DNA from: Psychroserpens burtonensis DSM 12212
Lineage (GTDB): Bacteria > Bacteroidota > Bacteroidia > Flavobacteriales > Flavobacteriaceae
Reading direction: 5' to 3'
NCBI RefSeq assembly: GCF_000425305.1
Contig: NZ_KE384348.1
Location: 1 to 64,000, forward strand
Length of the DNA stretch: 64,000 nt
This document shows positions 1 to 11,300 of this stretch, piece after piece (the stretch's first letter is position 1; the number at the start of each line of letters is the position of its first letter). The position numbers were made by a program, and so were the translations under genes. The notes under the pieces were generated by a model, which saw only the letters and a list, made by a program, of their open reading frames with translations, ran no database searches and was not told the origin of the DNA.

Positions 1-246
1 TGGGATGATTACCAATTCAGCAACACGTCTTGTGCTTGGGAGAATCAAGGATCACAACCTTCAGAACCTACAGCAACGAACTGTTGGGATAATTACCAGT
101 TCAACACCACATCTTGTACTTGGGAAAATATAGGAACTCAAGATACCGAGCCTACTCCAATGAATTGTTGGGATGATTACCAATTCAACACCACATCTTG
201 TACTTGGGAAAATATAGGAACTCAAGATTCGGAGCCTACGACAGAA
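1..246 (+). repeat. In-frame 84-bp (28-residue) tandem repeat
   Basis: Three complete units lie head to tail from the window edge, with tryptophan codons of the CWD(D/N)YQF motif at 1, 85 and 169. A diverged fourth copy (CYETAAF) begins near 247 with 81-bp spacing. Each unit has a conserved Cys-Trp at its start and a TSCxWEN motif in the middle. The second and third units are nearly identical in DNA, which suggests recent duplication or slippage. The array continues left of the window, so total copy number is unknown. Confidence 0.9.
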
Positions 247-786
247 TGCTATGAAACAGCAGCATTTAATAGTACATCATGTGCTTGGGAAATAACCAAT
301 AATGGTTCAGGTATAACGTATTATGCCGATACAGATAATGATGGGTTTGGAGATCCTGCCAATTCAATTATTGCCTGCTCATTACCGACTGGGTTTGTAA
401 TTGACAATACGGATTGTGATGATACTAATAATTCAACCTACCCCGGAGCAACAGAAATACCCAATAATGGTATCGATGAAAACTGCGATGGTACGGATGA
501 TAGTACATTAGGAAATGAAGAAATTAATGACCGAGATATTGCTATTAGACCAAATCCTTTTAATTCAGTAATAACAATTCACCTACCACTAAGTTTCAAT
601 GGTAGTGAATTTGAAATTAATATTTATGATCTAAATGGAAGAGTTGTATACAAGAACAGGAATTCTAGTATCAATGGTTCTATAATTATAAATGAATTAG
701 ATAATTTAGAAGTAGCTCCCTATTTTATTAAAATTTCTAGTACTAATAATGGTATAACTGTTATCAAGAAACTAATAAAATATTAG
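1..786 (+). CDS. T9SS-sorted surface protein, 3' end (repeats, MopE-like domain, sorting domain)
   Basis: The 5' end lies outside the window; the frame is open from base 1. In order, the visible part contains the Cys/Trp-rich 28-residue repeats, a MopE-like putative metal-binding module (about 325-505; [13 protein letters not shown], then [13 protein letters not shown], then [12 protein letters not shown], rich in Asp with paired Cys), and a C-terminal type A T9SS sorting domain (RPNPF, then YDLNGRVV, then a short basic KKLIKY end). The protein should be exported by Sec, then passed through the outer membrane by T9SS and anchored or released. The repeats have the look of extracellular stalk or disulphide-linked repeats, but their function is not known to me. 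An intrinsic terminator follows directly. Confidence 0.85.
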   Translation, partial: WDDYQFSNTSCAWENQGSQPSEPTATNCWDNYQFNTTSCTWENIGTQDTEPTPMNCWDDYQFNTTSCTWENIGTQDSEPTTECYETAAFNSTSCAWEITNNGSGITYYADTDNDGFGDPANSIIACSLPTGFVIDNTDCDDTNNSTYPGATEIPNNGIDENCDGTDDSTLGNEEINDRDIAIRPNPFNSVITIHLPLSFNGSEFEINIYDLNGRVVYKNRNSSINGSIIINELDNLEVAPYFIKISSTNNGITVIKKLIKY

Positions 787-790
787 ATAT

Positions 791-824
791 AAAAAGGTTG
801 GATGTAATAACCCAACCTTTTTTT
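791..824 (+). terminator. Rho-independent terminator after the MopE/T9SS gene
   Basis: AAAAAGGTTGG pairs with CCAACCTTTTT across a roughly 10-nt loop and is followed by more T residues. It starts 5 nt after the stop codon. Confidence 0.85.
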
Positions 825-946
825 ATCCGATTTAAAAATAAAATCATGAATAATAGTCTATTTCTGTAATAATTAGTCTTAAATATATTTTTTTTTAAAA
901 ACCTGATTATCAAATATTTAATAAATAACATATGTATTTCGTCGAT

Positions 947-954
947 TATATTCG
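947..954 (+). promoter_or_regulatory. Candidate -7 element of the first giant paralogue
   Basis: TATATTCG differs by one base from the Bacteroidetes -7 consensus TAnnTTTG and lies 76 nt before the ATG. It aligns in position and context (TGTATTTCGTCGAT before it) with TAAATTTG 77 nt before the second paralogue. This shared placement is the main support. No clear TTG -33 element was found. A second match, TACATTTG at 975-982, is an alternative. Confidence 0.4.
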
Positions 955-1022
955 CCTTTCACAGAGTTATTATATACATTTGAACATAATTTTATTAGTC
1001 CCAAACTAAAATTTAACCGCTT

Positions 1023-4000
1023 ATGAAAATATCTACACTTTTGCTAAGAAAGTATACTATGGTATTTAGTATATTTTTATTGTCAGCTATCGCTTTTTCT
1101 CAAACTGCAGATTTCAATGTACAACATGTTCAAGATGATATCGGAAATACTGGAGGAACAAATACAAGTTTCGCCGAAGTATCCTCTATCAATAGTGCAT
1201 TTGCCTTAGCCAATAACAACCGTAAATCAAATGCTGGCTCTGAGGAATCAGGTGGTAATTTAGATGGTGATGATGTCTCTGGAGCTAGAGTATTAACTGC
1301 TAACGGTACATTATCTTATTACAGAGAGTCTGGTTCATCTAGTACAGACATGAGATTCAATACCTCTATTTGGGAGTATATGGGTGCACCAGGTGGAGAT
1401 AATGAAATGATTATTCGTGGCCGTTATGTTGTGAGTTTAAACGGAACTAACAACAGTACAACTGAAGCGCTAACCGGAATAACAAATGCCAATAACTGTA
1501 TCCCATTTATTACAGGGATTAGAAATGATGCTACTGATCAAGATTCAGATTCTGGAACCGCTATCGCTTATTTAGAAAACGCTAGTACCCTAAGAATTCA
1601 AAAGGGCTCCAATGCAAATCAAGTAGTGGTGTATATCACTCTTGTAGAGTTTACAGGAAGTAACTGGAATGTACTTCATGGAGATTCTGGAAATGCAGCA
1701 GATGATACTGGTATAATAACATTAAGAAATGGGTCTGATGGCACAGGAACAGCCACAAACGTAAGCAACTGGAATGATGCTGTTATTTTTGGACAACATA
1801 GAGGTGATATGACAAGTAGTGGCGTAAATGACGCTTTAGCAGATAATTGGCCAGTTTTTGATCCTGGTTCTAATAACCAAAGAGTTGATTGGGCTTTTGA
1901 TTCAAATCATGACTCAGATGCTTCAAATAGTAATAGACATTTTGTGCATGTGTTAGTTAACGATGATATGAATGTTACCCGTTATCAAGATACAAATAAT
2001 GATGCTGGAGAGACAACACTTAATATAGCAAGCGCTGGTCTATCTAGTGCTAACGAAGCCCTAATTGTAGGATCTTCGATAACATCTGGTGGTGGTCAAG
2101 CCTATGCCAGAGGATGGAGAAACTATTACATAAAATCAGAGACTCAAGCAGCTCATTGGTCTCATAGAAGTGGAAACTCTATGAGTCATGAAATTCAAAT
2201 CGTCGATTTGTCTGGATTAACATCTACTAACTATTGTAGTTCATGGGGCACAACTACTTATGATACTGGGATTACTAATGTAACTTTTAACACAATTAAT
2301 AATTCAGATGGATCTCCAAAAGATAACGGTTACGAAGATTTCACGTCCATATCAACGAGTGTAGCTCAAAGCACTTCTCATAATTTATCGGTTAGTGTGG
2401 ATACTGATGGAGGTTATCAAGTGCACACATTTGCATGGATAGATTGGAATCAGGATTCAGACTTTCTGGATGCTGGTGAAATTTATGATTTAGGGAATAC
2501 TAATGTGGATGGTCCAATTGCTGCATTTCCAATTACGATTCCTGGAACTGCATCATTAGGTTCTACACGAATGCGTATTTCAACAAAATATAATAGCGAC
2601 CCATCAAGTTGTGATACAGATATTGATGGAGAAGTTGAAGATTATACAGTTAATATAACTGGTGGTTCTCCAATTCCAGAAATTAATGTTCAAGGAAATG
2701 CTGTAACTATAAACGATGGTGATACAACACCCGCTATCGCAGATGACACTGATTTTGGAACCGTAAACACAACAGGTGCGACTAATGTTGAACAGACATT
2801 CACCATTCAAAATACAGGTAGTGCCGCTCTTTCTATTGGTAGTATTACAATAGGTGGTGCACATTCTGGAGATTTTACTCTAACCACGTCACCTGCAACT
2901 TCAGTAGCGGCTTCTGGAAGCACAACTTTCGTTATAAGATTTAATCCTAGTGCAGATGCCCTAAGAACTGCGTCTGTAAGTATTGTTAATGGCGACAGTG
3001 ATGAAAACCCGTATAATTTTAATATACAAGGAACGGGTTCAACACCTGCACCAGAAATAAATATTCTAGGAAATTCTACTACTATTGTAGATGGTGATAC
3101 AACTCCAGACTTTTCTGATGATACAGATTTTGGAACTGTTGATATTACTGACGGAACTAATGTAAATATATTCATTATCCAAAATAATGGGACACTTGAT
3201 TTAACATTATCAGGAGGTTTTCCTTATGTTACTATTGATGGAACACATAGTGCAGATTTTACACTAACGACTATTCCTTCTAGTGTAATTAATCCTAGTG
3301 GAAATACTACTTTTGCTATTACATTCAATCCAAGTGCCCTTGGACTTAGAACAGCTAACATTACTATTGCAAAGAATGATAATGATGGAGCCCCATATAA
3401 CTTTAATATTCAAGGTACCGGCTACGTGGCACCTCCTTGTGGATCTTCGGTCTTGCATAGTGCTACATTTGAAAGTGGTTTAGAAGGATGGACATCTGGT
3501 GGTGGTGACGCTGTAAGAGTTAATAATACGACTTGGGCATTCAACGGTGCTTATAGCTTAAGAGTAAGAGACGATGATGCTGCAGGTAATGCCTCTTCAT
3601 TTTCATCTCCTCTATTTGATATTTCATCTTACGACAAAATAGACTTTAAATTCTTTTTCAAACCTGACGGAATGGAAACAAGCGAAGATTTCTTTATTGA
3701 ATACAGTAGTGATAGTGGTTCAAATTGGTCAATTATAGGAACTTTTGTAAGTGGAATTGTCGCAAATAAAAATGCTGATTTTGAAGCAACAACTACTCCT
3801 ATTGGCTATAGTAAAACGGTGACCTTATTTAGAACAGATCATACGTTTCCTGCTGGTAACAACGCACAATTTAGAGTACGTTGTGATGCCAATGAAAATG
3901 ATGATATGATTTATCTAGACGATATAACAATTTCTGCAACGTCATTTTGTACACCTACAGAAGCTCCTGGTGGAGTTGCATCTGATTTAGATTTATGGTT

Positions 4001-7000
4001 AAAAGCAGACCAAGTAGATGGAATTACGTATGCTGCAGATGGCTCTGCCGTAAGTCAATGGGCTGATAATGGCAAAGGAAATAACGCTAATGTTGTTGTT
4101 ACTGGCCAAGCACCTGTTTATAGAAACAGTATTGCTAGAAATATCAATTTTAATCCTGTAATTGATTTTACAAACGATAATACTACTGCTAATCGTGATA
4201 TGACTTATGTCATAAACGATGGAAGTAGACAAGAACTTCAAGGAACAGGTGGATTTAATACCAATGACATATTTATAGTATTAATGCCAGACCCAACGAT
4301 TACGACGACTATGATTCCTTTGGATACGTTTACAAGTAGAGATCCAGATGGTCAAACATATACTGAAGATGTTACAGGATTGGGATATGGTGCGTATACG
4401 GGAAGGTTTAGTAATGAAAGACTGACATATTGCATTGCCACTACAAATGAAAATTCAACTACTTCTCCTGAGAATGGATATGGAAGAGCAGATACAAACT
4501 CAGGTACAGATTACAACCAAATACAGATTGTAAATATTAGACAAAATACTGCAGATACTGATATGGAATTATATTTCAATGCCAATCAAGTTGGTAATGA
4601 GACTAATGATATTTCAAAATATAAAATGATTAATAATGGTCGTTTCTGGCTGGGACGTAGTCAATATTGGAATGGCAGTTTTGATGGCCGTATTGCTGAG
4701 GTAATTACTTATGGAGCAAGACAATCAGATGTGAATTTAACACAAGAAAGAAATAGAGTTCAATCTTATTTAGCTATAAAATACGGAATTACTCTAGGCG
4801 TTAACGGTACAACTCAAGATTATGTTAATAGTGATGGTAATGTCATCTGGGATCAATCAACAGATAGTGGTGTCTACAACTATGATATTGCTGGAATTGG
4901 AAGAGATGACTCTTCAGAATTAAACCAAAAACAATCTAGAAGTGTTAACGATGATTTTGATGGTGCAGACCCTATTACTAGCAGAACACAAGGAATCCTA
5001 ACAATGGGATTAAACGATATTTACAATACTAATAGAGACCATATTTCTTCAAACCCAACAACTTTTGATGATAAACAGTTTTTAGTTTGGGGTAATAATG
5101 GTGCTAACTTAAACTTAGCGGCCTCAGTGGTTTCTGTTAATATGAGTGCTGGCATCTCGCCTGCCCTTACAACTAATGTATCTTTTACAGCGATGCAACG
5201 TGTTTGGAAGGTTGAAGAAACTGGTGGAGATATCCCCTCTGTTAAAGTAAGAATACCACAAAGTGCTATAAGAAATATTACACCTCCAGGAAGCTTCTAT
5301 ATGTTTATATCCAGCACCGGTGTATTTGATCCAACTGCAGATTATAAAGTGATGACAGCCGATGGAAATGGTAATTTAGAAACTAACTATGATTTTGATG
5401 GCACAAAATACGTCACTTTTGGATATGCTCCTCAAGTATTGGTTGAACGTTCTGTTTATTTTGATGGTAATACGGATTACATCGATGTGGAAAATAAATT
5501 AAATCTTAATTCTTCTGGTTTCACAATTTCAGCATGGATAAAGAGAGACGCTGCAGATAGCGGAACTAAATCTATTGTATCTAAAAGAGATGTTTCATTT
5601 TCTACTGGATATGACTTTAGAATTTTAAATAATAATGTATTAAACATTACATGGAAAAATCCGAGTAGTAGAACACTCACCTCTGCGACTTCAATTCCAG
5701 ATGATGAATGGCATCATGTTGCTGCAATTTATGATGGATCTACTGTAAAACTTTATATTGATGGTGTTGAAGATGCTTCAGCAAATTTAACAGCTCCATT
5801 AGACACTAATGACTCCTTTTTTATTGCAGCTGCTGGAAAAAACAGTCCGTCGCAACACTTTAGAGGAAATATTGATGAAGTGCGTGTTTGGGATACAGAG
5901 TTAACGCCCACACAGCTCAGATTTATGATGAATCAAGAAATTGAGGACAACTCTAATTTTATTAGTGGTAAATCATTACCAACAACAATAACAAAAAATG
6001 ACGTGGCTCTTATTCCATGGTCTCAATTAGCAGGATATTACCCAATGTCTGTGTATACCTATACCAATACTGAAGATGCTTCAGGTCATGGTAATCAAGG
6101 TGCGTTAAGAAATCTAAATACTTTAGATAGACAAACAGCTCCATTACCATATGTCTCGCAAACCGATGGAGATTGGTCCAATGATGCTACTTGGTTAAAT
6201 GGTGCAGTCCAAGCATTGCCTAATGAATTATCTATTGTAGATGGATTAACACCCATTGATTGGAACATCATTCGCCTAAGTCATAATATTACAATTGATA
6301 CTGAAATTGTTTTAGGAAGAGACAGACAAGTCTTAGGACTCTATGTCGATGCTGGAGAATTAACAGTTAATGGTAATAACACAGATGCTTTAGCCGGTAA
6401 CGGATTAACAGTATCTCACTATTTAAAACTAGATGGTAAAATTGATCTTGAAGGACAATCTCAACTAGTGCAAGGCATTGGAAGTGATCTAGACCCAACA
6501 TCATCAGGTACATTAGAAAAGGATCAACAAGGTACTGCAGATGTGCATACATACAACTACTGGTCTTCACCAGTAGGTGACACCAATGCCACTACAAACA
6601 ATAATTCATACTCCGTTACAGATGTTATGTATGACGGTGTAAACCCAATCAACTTTATTACTGCAGGATATGACGGGTCTGATGGTTCAACAATCACTAT
6701 TGCTGATTACTGGATTTGGAAGTTTGCCAATCAACCAGATGGCGATTATTCTGCATGGCAACATGTGAGAAGAAATGGTACATTACTAGTAGGTGAAGGG
6801 TTTACTATGAAAGGTCCAGGATCTGGAACTATTACAGATCAGCAAAACTATGTTTTCCAAGGCAAACCAAATAACGGCGATATCAACTTAACACTCAACG
6901 CTGGTAACGATTACCTCATTGGTAACCCCTATCCTTCTGCCATTAATGCGAATACATTTATTACAGATAACGGACCAACCATTGCAGGCTCTGGGGCAGA

Positions 7001-8039
7001 TCCATTAATTAGTGGAACCCTTTACTTCTGGGAACATTGGGGAGGCGGAAGTCATAACCTGTCTGAATATCAAGGGGGTTATGCAACGTATAACTTCTCT
7101 GGTGGTGTTGCGGCTCCTTCGTTAGGAACCAACGACCCAAATGTAGGGACAGGTGGTACGCCTACAAAAATTCCAGGTCTTTATATTCCTGTGAGTCAAG
7201 GTTTCTTTGTTATTGGAGAAACTACAGGCAACATTAATTTCAATAATGGACAACGTGCCTACCAAAAGGAAAAATCTACAGGTGCAGATAGCTCTATATC
7301 TATAAGAAGCTCTGATGGTACAGCTACTGCCAATGATGACAATGAAGCCATTGATGAACGTATGAAATTTAGAATTGGATTCAACTCCATAAACACCATT
7401 CATAGACAACTATTATTAACCATTGATGAGGCAACCACAACCGGTTATGATTGGTCTTATGACGCGATGACTTACGATAACCAAATGGATGATTTGTATT
7501 GGATGATTGATGACCAGCAGTATACGATTCAAGCAAGTAATGTAGCAGAACCTGATACTGTATATCCACTTGGAATTAACACAGAAGATGATGGATTAAA
7601 TACAATCACTATTGATGCCTTAGAGAATGTACCACAAAGTATAGGTGTTTTCATTCATGATCTAGAAGATGATACTTATCATAATCTTAGAGCAAATGAT
7701 TTCCAATTCTTCTTAGCTGCAGGTGAGTATTCAAACAGGTTTGAATTGACCTTTAGTGATGCCAATGCAGATACGCTTGAAGTTGATGAATTACTACTTA
7801 ATACCATTGATGCGTTCTATAATATAGAAACAGAGAGCGTAGCCTTATACAACCCTAATTTTGTAAATGTAAAGTCTATAGAATTATACAACCTTATGGG
7901 CCAACAAATAACAAAAATCAAAGATATTTCAGAACTGAACTATTCTGAATATGAAGTTAAGAACCTAAGCACTGGAACTTATATTATTAAGATAGATACT
8001 TTAAACGGCCTACTATCTAAGAAAGTTTTAGTAAAGTAA
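1023..8039 (+). CDS. Giant T9SS-secreted multidomain protein (GEVED, two ASH-like, jelly-roll, LamG, sorting domain)
   Basis: This is a 2338-residue secreted protein. It has a signal peptide (MKIST to about residue 27, FSQ cleavage) and an N-terminal region of about 370 residues that I cannot assign. A GEVED domain follows (about 405-545; WIDWNQDSDF, GEVEDYTV). Next come two HYDIN/ASH-like choice-of-anchor repeats (about 552-670 and 676-800, each PEIN, DFGTV, FNPSA, YNFNIQGTG). Then there is a MAM-like jelly-roll (about 805-970; SATFESGLEGW), a region starting GGVASDLDLWLKADQ (about 980-1150) seen in many Bacteroidetes surface proteins, and a LamG/concanavalin domain (about 1476-1640; YFDGNTDYID, DDEWHHVAAIYDG). 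It ends in a T9SS type A sorting domain (last 85 residues). The likely role is adhesion or glycan binding at the cell surface; no catalytic motif was seen. It is followed by a shorter paralogue. Confidence 0.88.
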   Translation: MKISTLLLRKYTMVFSIFLLSAIAFSQTADFNVQHVQDDIGNTGGTNTSFAEVSSINSAFALANNNRKSNAGSEESGGNLDGDDVSGARVLTANGTLSYYRESGSSSTDMRFNTSIWEYMGAPGGDNEMIIRGRYVVSLNGTNNSTTEALTGITNANNCIPFITGIRNDATDQDSDSGTAIAYLENASTLRIQKGSNANQVVVYITLVEFTGSNWNVLHGDSGNAADDTGIITLRNGSDGTGTATNVSNWNDAVIFGQHRGDMTSSGVNDALADNWPVFDPGSNNQRVDWAFDSNHDSDASNSNRHFVHVLVNDDMNVTRYQDTNNDAGETTLNIASAGLSSANEALIVGSSITSGGGQAYARGWRNYYIKSETQAAHWSHRSGNSMSHEIQIVDLSGLTSTNYCSSWGTTTYDTGITNVTFNTINNSDGSPKDNGYEDFTSISTSVAQSTSHNLSVSVDTDGGYQVHTFAWIDWNQDSDFLDAGEIYDLGNTNVDGPIAAFPITIPGTASLGSTRMRISTKYNSDPSSCDTDIDGEVEDYTVNITGGSPIPEINVQGNAVTINDGDTTPAIADDTDFGTVNTTGATNVEQTFTIQNTGSAALSIGSITIGGAHSGDFTLTTSPATSVAASGSTTFVIRFNPSADALRTASVSIVNGDSDENPYNFNIQGTGSTPAPEINILGNSTTIVDGDTTPDFSDDTDFGTVDITDGTNVNIFIIQNNGTLDLTLSGGFPYVTIDGTHSADFTLTTIPSSVINPSGNTTFAITFNPSALGLRTANITIAKNDNDGAPYNFNIQGTGYVAPPCGSSVLHSATFESGLEGWTSGGGDAVRVNNTTWAFNGAYSLRVRDDDAAGNASSFSSPLFDISSYDKIDFKFFFKPDGMETSEDFFIEYSSDSGSNWSIIGTFVSGIVANKNADFEATTTPIGYSKTVTLFRTDHTFPAGNNAQFRVRCDANENDDMIYLDDITISATSFCTPTEAPGGVASDLDLWLKADQVDGITYAADGSAVSQWADNGKGNNANVVVTGQAPVYRNSIARNINFNPVIDFTNDNTTANRDMTYVINDGSRQELQGTGGFNTNDIFIVLMPDPTITTTMIPLDTFTSRDPDGQTYTEDVTGLGYGAYTGRFSNERLTYCIATTNENSTTSPENGYGRADTNSGTDYNQIQIVNIRQNTADTDMELYFNANQVGNETNDISKYKMINNGRFWLGRSQYWNGSFDGRIAEVITYGARQSDVNLTQERNRVQSYLAIKYGITLGVNGTTQDYVNSDGNVIWDQSTDSGVYNYDIAGIGRDDSSELNQKQSRSVNDDFDGADPITSRTQGILTMGLNDIYNTNRDHISSNPTTFDDKQFLVWGNNGANLNLAASVVSVNMSAGISPALTTNVSFTAMQRVWKVEETGGDIPSVKVRIPQSAIRNITPPGSFYMFISSTGVFDPTADYKVMTADGNGNLETNYDFDGTKYVTFGYAPQVLVERSVYFDGNTDYIDVENKLNLNSSGFTISAWIKRDAADSGTKSIVSKRDVSFSTGYDFRILNNNVLNITWKNPSSRTLTSATSIPDDEWHHVAAIYDGSTVKLYIDGVEDASANLTAPLDTNDSFFIAAAGKNSPSQHFRGNIDEVRVWDTELTPTQLRFMMNQEIEDNSNFISGKSLPTTITKNDVALIPWSQLAGYYPMSVYTYTNTEDASGHGNQGALRNLNTLDRQTAPLPYVSQTDGDWSNDATWLNGAVQALPNELSIVDGLTPIDWNIIRLSHNITIDTEIVLGRDRQVLGLYVDAGELTVNGNNTDALAGNGLTVSHYLKLDGKIDLEGQSQLVQGIGSDLDPTSSGTLEKDQQGTADVHTYNYWSSPVGDTNATTNNNSYSVTDVMYDGVNPINFITAGYDGSDGSTITIADYWIWKFANQPDGDYSAWQHVRRNGTLLVGEGFTMKGPGSGTITDQQNYVFQGKPNNGDINLTLNAGNDYLIGNPYPSAINANTFITDNGPTIAGSGADPLISGTLYFWEHWGGGSHNLSEYQGGYATYNFSGGVAAPSLGTNDPNVGTGGTPTKIPGLYIPVSQGFFVIGETTGNINFNNGQRAYQKEKSTGADSSISIRSSDGTATANDDNEAIDERMKFRIGFNSINTIHRQLLLTIDEATTTGYDWSYDAMTYDNQMDDLYWMIDDQQYTIQASNVAEPDTVYPLGINTEDDGLNTITIDALENVPQSIGVFIHDLEDDTYHNLRANDFQFFLAAGEYSNRFELTFSDANADTLEVDELLLNTIDAFYNIETESVALYNPNFVNVKSIELYNLMGQQITKIKDISELNYSEYEVKNLSTGTYIIKIDTLNGLLSKKVLVK

Positions 8040-8246
8040 GATTAAAATATAATAAAATCGCAGACGATATTAAAAGGTAAAATAACAATATTTTCTGAGC
8101 ATTTTATAACGTAATAACCTATTTAAGACAAGGAACTACTTGTTAGAATCCTAAAATAATTGGATATATAAGAATTACCGTTAAATATCATTTTTACTAC
8201 TAACTCATTATCAGTGTTTTAAAATAAATAAGTGCATTTCAACGAA

Positions 8247-8254
8247 TAAATTTG
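8247..8254 (+). promoter_or_regulatory. Candidate -7 element of the second giant paralogue
   Basis: TAAATTTG is a perfect TAnnTTTG match 77 nt before the ATG, at the position homologous to the candidate upstream of the first paralogue. The leader between it and the ATG also carries the shared block CCCAAACTAAAATTTAACC. No TTG -33 element is visible. Confidence 0.5.
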
Positions 8255-8323
8255 CGTTTAAAGGAGTTAAAAGGTATATTACCCTACAATTTAATTAGTC
8301 CCCAAACTAAAATTTAACCGCCT

Positions 8324-11300
8324 ATGAAAATTTCTACACTTTCTCTAAAAAAGTATACGATAATATGTTGTATATTTTTATTGTCAGATATCACATTTTC
8401 TCAAATTGCAGATTTCAATGTAAACTATATTAAAAATGATCTAGTAAATACTGGAGCAACAAACACAGGTATCACAACTGATTCAGAAATCACTCTTGAT
8501 GAAACTGGTTTCTTACCACCTCCTTGTACATCCTCTGTCTTGCATAGTGCTACATTTGAAAGTGGTTTAGAAGGATGGACTTCCGGTGGCGTTGATGCTG
8601 CAAGAATAAATGATGCTTCTTGGGCATTCAATGGCTCTTATAGTCTAAGATTAAGAGACGATGATGCTGCTGCAGGTAATGCCTCTTCATTTTTATCTCC
8701 TATACTGGACATAACAGGTTATGACAAAGTAGATTTTAAGTTTTTCTTCAAACCAGATAGTATGGATTCTACTCACGATGGTTCAGGAACTAAGACCTAT
8801 ACAGAAGAGTTATATATAGAGCACAGTAGTGATGGCGGAAGCTCATGGACAATAATTGCGACTTATGAAAGTGGTGAGGTTTTTAGAAAGACTGCCGATT
8901 TTGAATCTACTTCTACTCCTATTGGATATGGTAAAATTGCAACACTATTAGCTACGAATCATACATTTAATTCAAATAGCAGGTTTAGAGTACGTTGTGA
9001 TGCTAGTGAAGATGATGATATGGTTTATATAGACGATATCACAATCTTAGCGACATCATATTGCACACCAACAGAAGCTCCCGGTGGAGTTACATCTGAT
9101 TTAGATTTATGGTTAAAAGCAGACCAAGTAGATGGAATTACTTATGCTGCAGATGGTTCTTCTGTAAGTCAATGGACAGATAATGGTAAAGGAAACAATG
9201 CCAATGTCATGGTAAGTGGACAAGAGCCATCCTACATAAATAATATAGCTCGTAACATTAACTTCAACCCAGCAATAGATTTTGTGAATGATCATACTAC
9301 TGCAAATACTGATATGACTTATGTTATTAATGATGGAAGCAGACAAGAACTTCAAGGAACTGGCGGATTTAACACTAATGACATATTTGTTGTATTAATG
9401 CCTGACCCGTCAATCACAACCGCAATTCTTCCATTGAGTGTATTTACAAGCAAGGATCCAAATACAGATTCCTATGCTGAAGATGTTACTGGTTTTGGTT
9501 ATGGTGGCTATACAACTCGATTGGATAACGAACGATTAAGTTATTGTATTGGTACAACTTCTGAAACGGTAAGTAATCCAGCCGAGAATGGATATGGAAG
9601 AGCAGATACTAATAGTGGAACTGATTATAATAAGATTCATATTGTAAATATTAGACAAAATGCTTCAGATACAGACATGGAATTATATTTCAATGCCAAT
9701 CAAGTTGACAACGAAACTAATGATTTAGCGAAATATGCTATGATTAATAATGCTAAATATTTCCTAGGAAGAAATCAATATTGGAATGGTAGTTTTGATG
9801 GCCGTATTGCTGAGGTAATTACGTATGGATCAAGACAATCAGATGTGAATTTAACTCAAGAAAGAAATAGAGTTCAATCTTATTTAGCTATAAAATACGG
9901 AATTACTTTAGGTGTCAATGGTACAACTCAAGACTATGTTAATAGCGATGGTAATGTCATATGGGATCAATCTACAGATAGTGGCGTTTACAACTATGAC
10001 ATCGCAGGTATTGGTAGAGATGATGCTTCGGAATTAAACCAAAAACAATCTAGAAGTGTTAATGATGATTTTGATGGTGCTGACCCTATTACTAGTAGAA
10101 TACAAGGAATCCTAACTATGGGATTAAATGAAATCTACGATACTAATAGAGACAATATTTCTTCAAATCCAGTCAACTTTGATAACAATGAATATTTAGT
10201 TTGGGGTAATAATGGTGCTAACTTAAACTTAGCTGCCTCAGTTATTTCTGTTAATATGAGTGCTGGTATTACTCCTGTTCTTATAACTGATGTATCTTTT
10301 ACAACAATGCAACGTGTTTGGAAGGTTGAAGAAACTAGTGGAGATATACCCTCTGTTAAAGTAAGAATACCACAAAGTGCTATTAGAAATATTACACCTC
10401 CAGGAAGCTTCTATATGTTTGTATCGAGTACTGGTGTATTTGATGCAACTGCAGAATATGCCGTTATGACAGCCGATGGAAATGGTAATTTAGAGGCTAA
10501 CTATGATTTTGACGGCACAAAATATGTCACCTTTGGATACGCTCCCCAAGTAGAGGTTGAACGTTCTGTTTATTTCGATGGTAGTGTTGATTACATCGAT
10601 ATGGAAGATAAATTAAATCTTAATTCTTCTGGTTTTACAATTTCAGCATGGATAAAGAGAGACGCTGCAGATAGTGGAACTAAATCTATTGTATCTAAAA
10701 GAGATGTTTCTTTTTCTACTGGATATGACTTTAGAATTTTAGATAGTAACGTATTAAATATTACATGGAAAAACCCTAGTAGTAGAACACTAACCTCTGC
10801 GACTTCGATTCCAGATGATGAATGGCATCATGTTGCTGCCATTTATGATGGATCAAATGTAAAACTCTATATTGATGGTGTTGAAGATGCTTCAGTAAAA
10901 CTATCAGCTCCCATGCGCACTAATGACTCATTTTTCATAGCTGCTGCTGGAAAAAATAGCCCATCACAATACTTTAGAGGAAACATTGACGAAGTACGTG
11001 TTTGGGATACAGAGTTAACTCCTGCTCAACTAAGGTTTATGATGAACCAAGAAATTGAGGACAACTCTAATTTTGTAACTGGTAAAACATTACCTACAAC
11101 AATCACAAAAAATGACGTGGCTGTTATTCCATGGGCTCAATTAGCAGGATATTATCCAATGTCTGCTTATACCTATACAAATACTGAAGATGCTTCAGGC
11201 AATGGTAATCAAGGGGCTTTAATAAACCTTAATACTTTAGATAGACAAACGGCTCCATTACCATATGTATCACAAGCAGATGGAGATTGGTCTAACAGTG

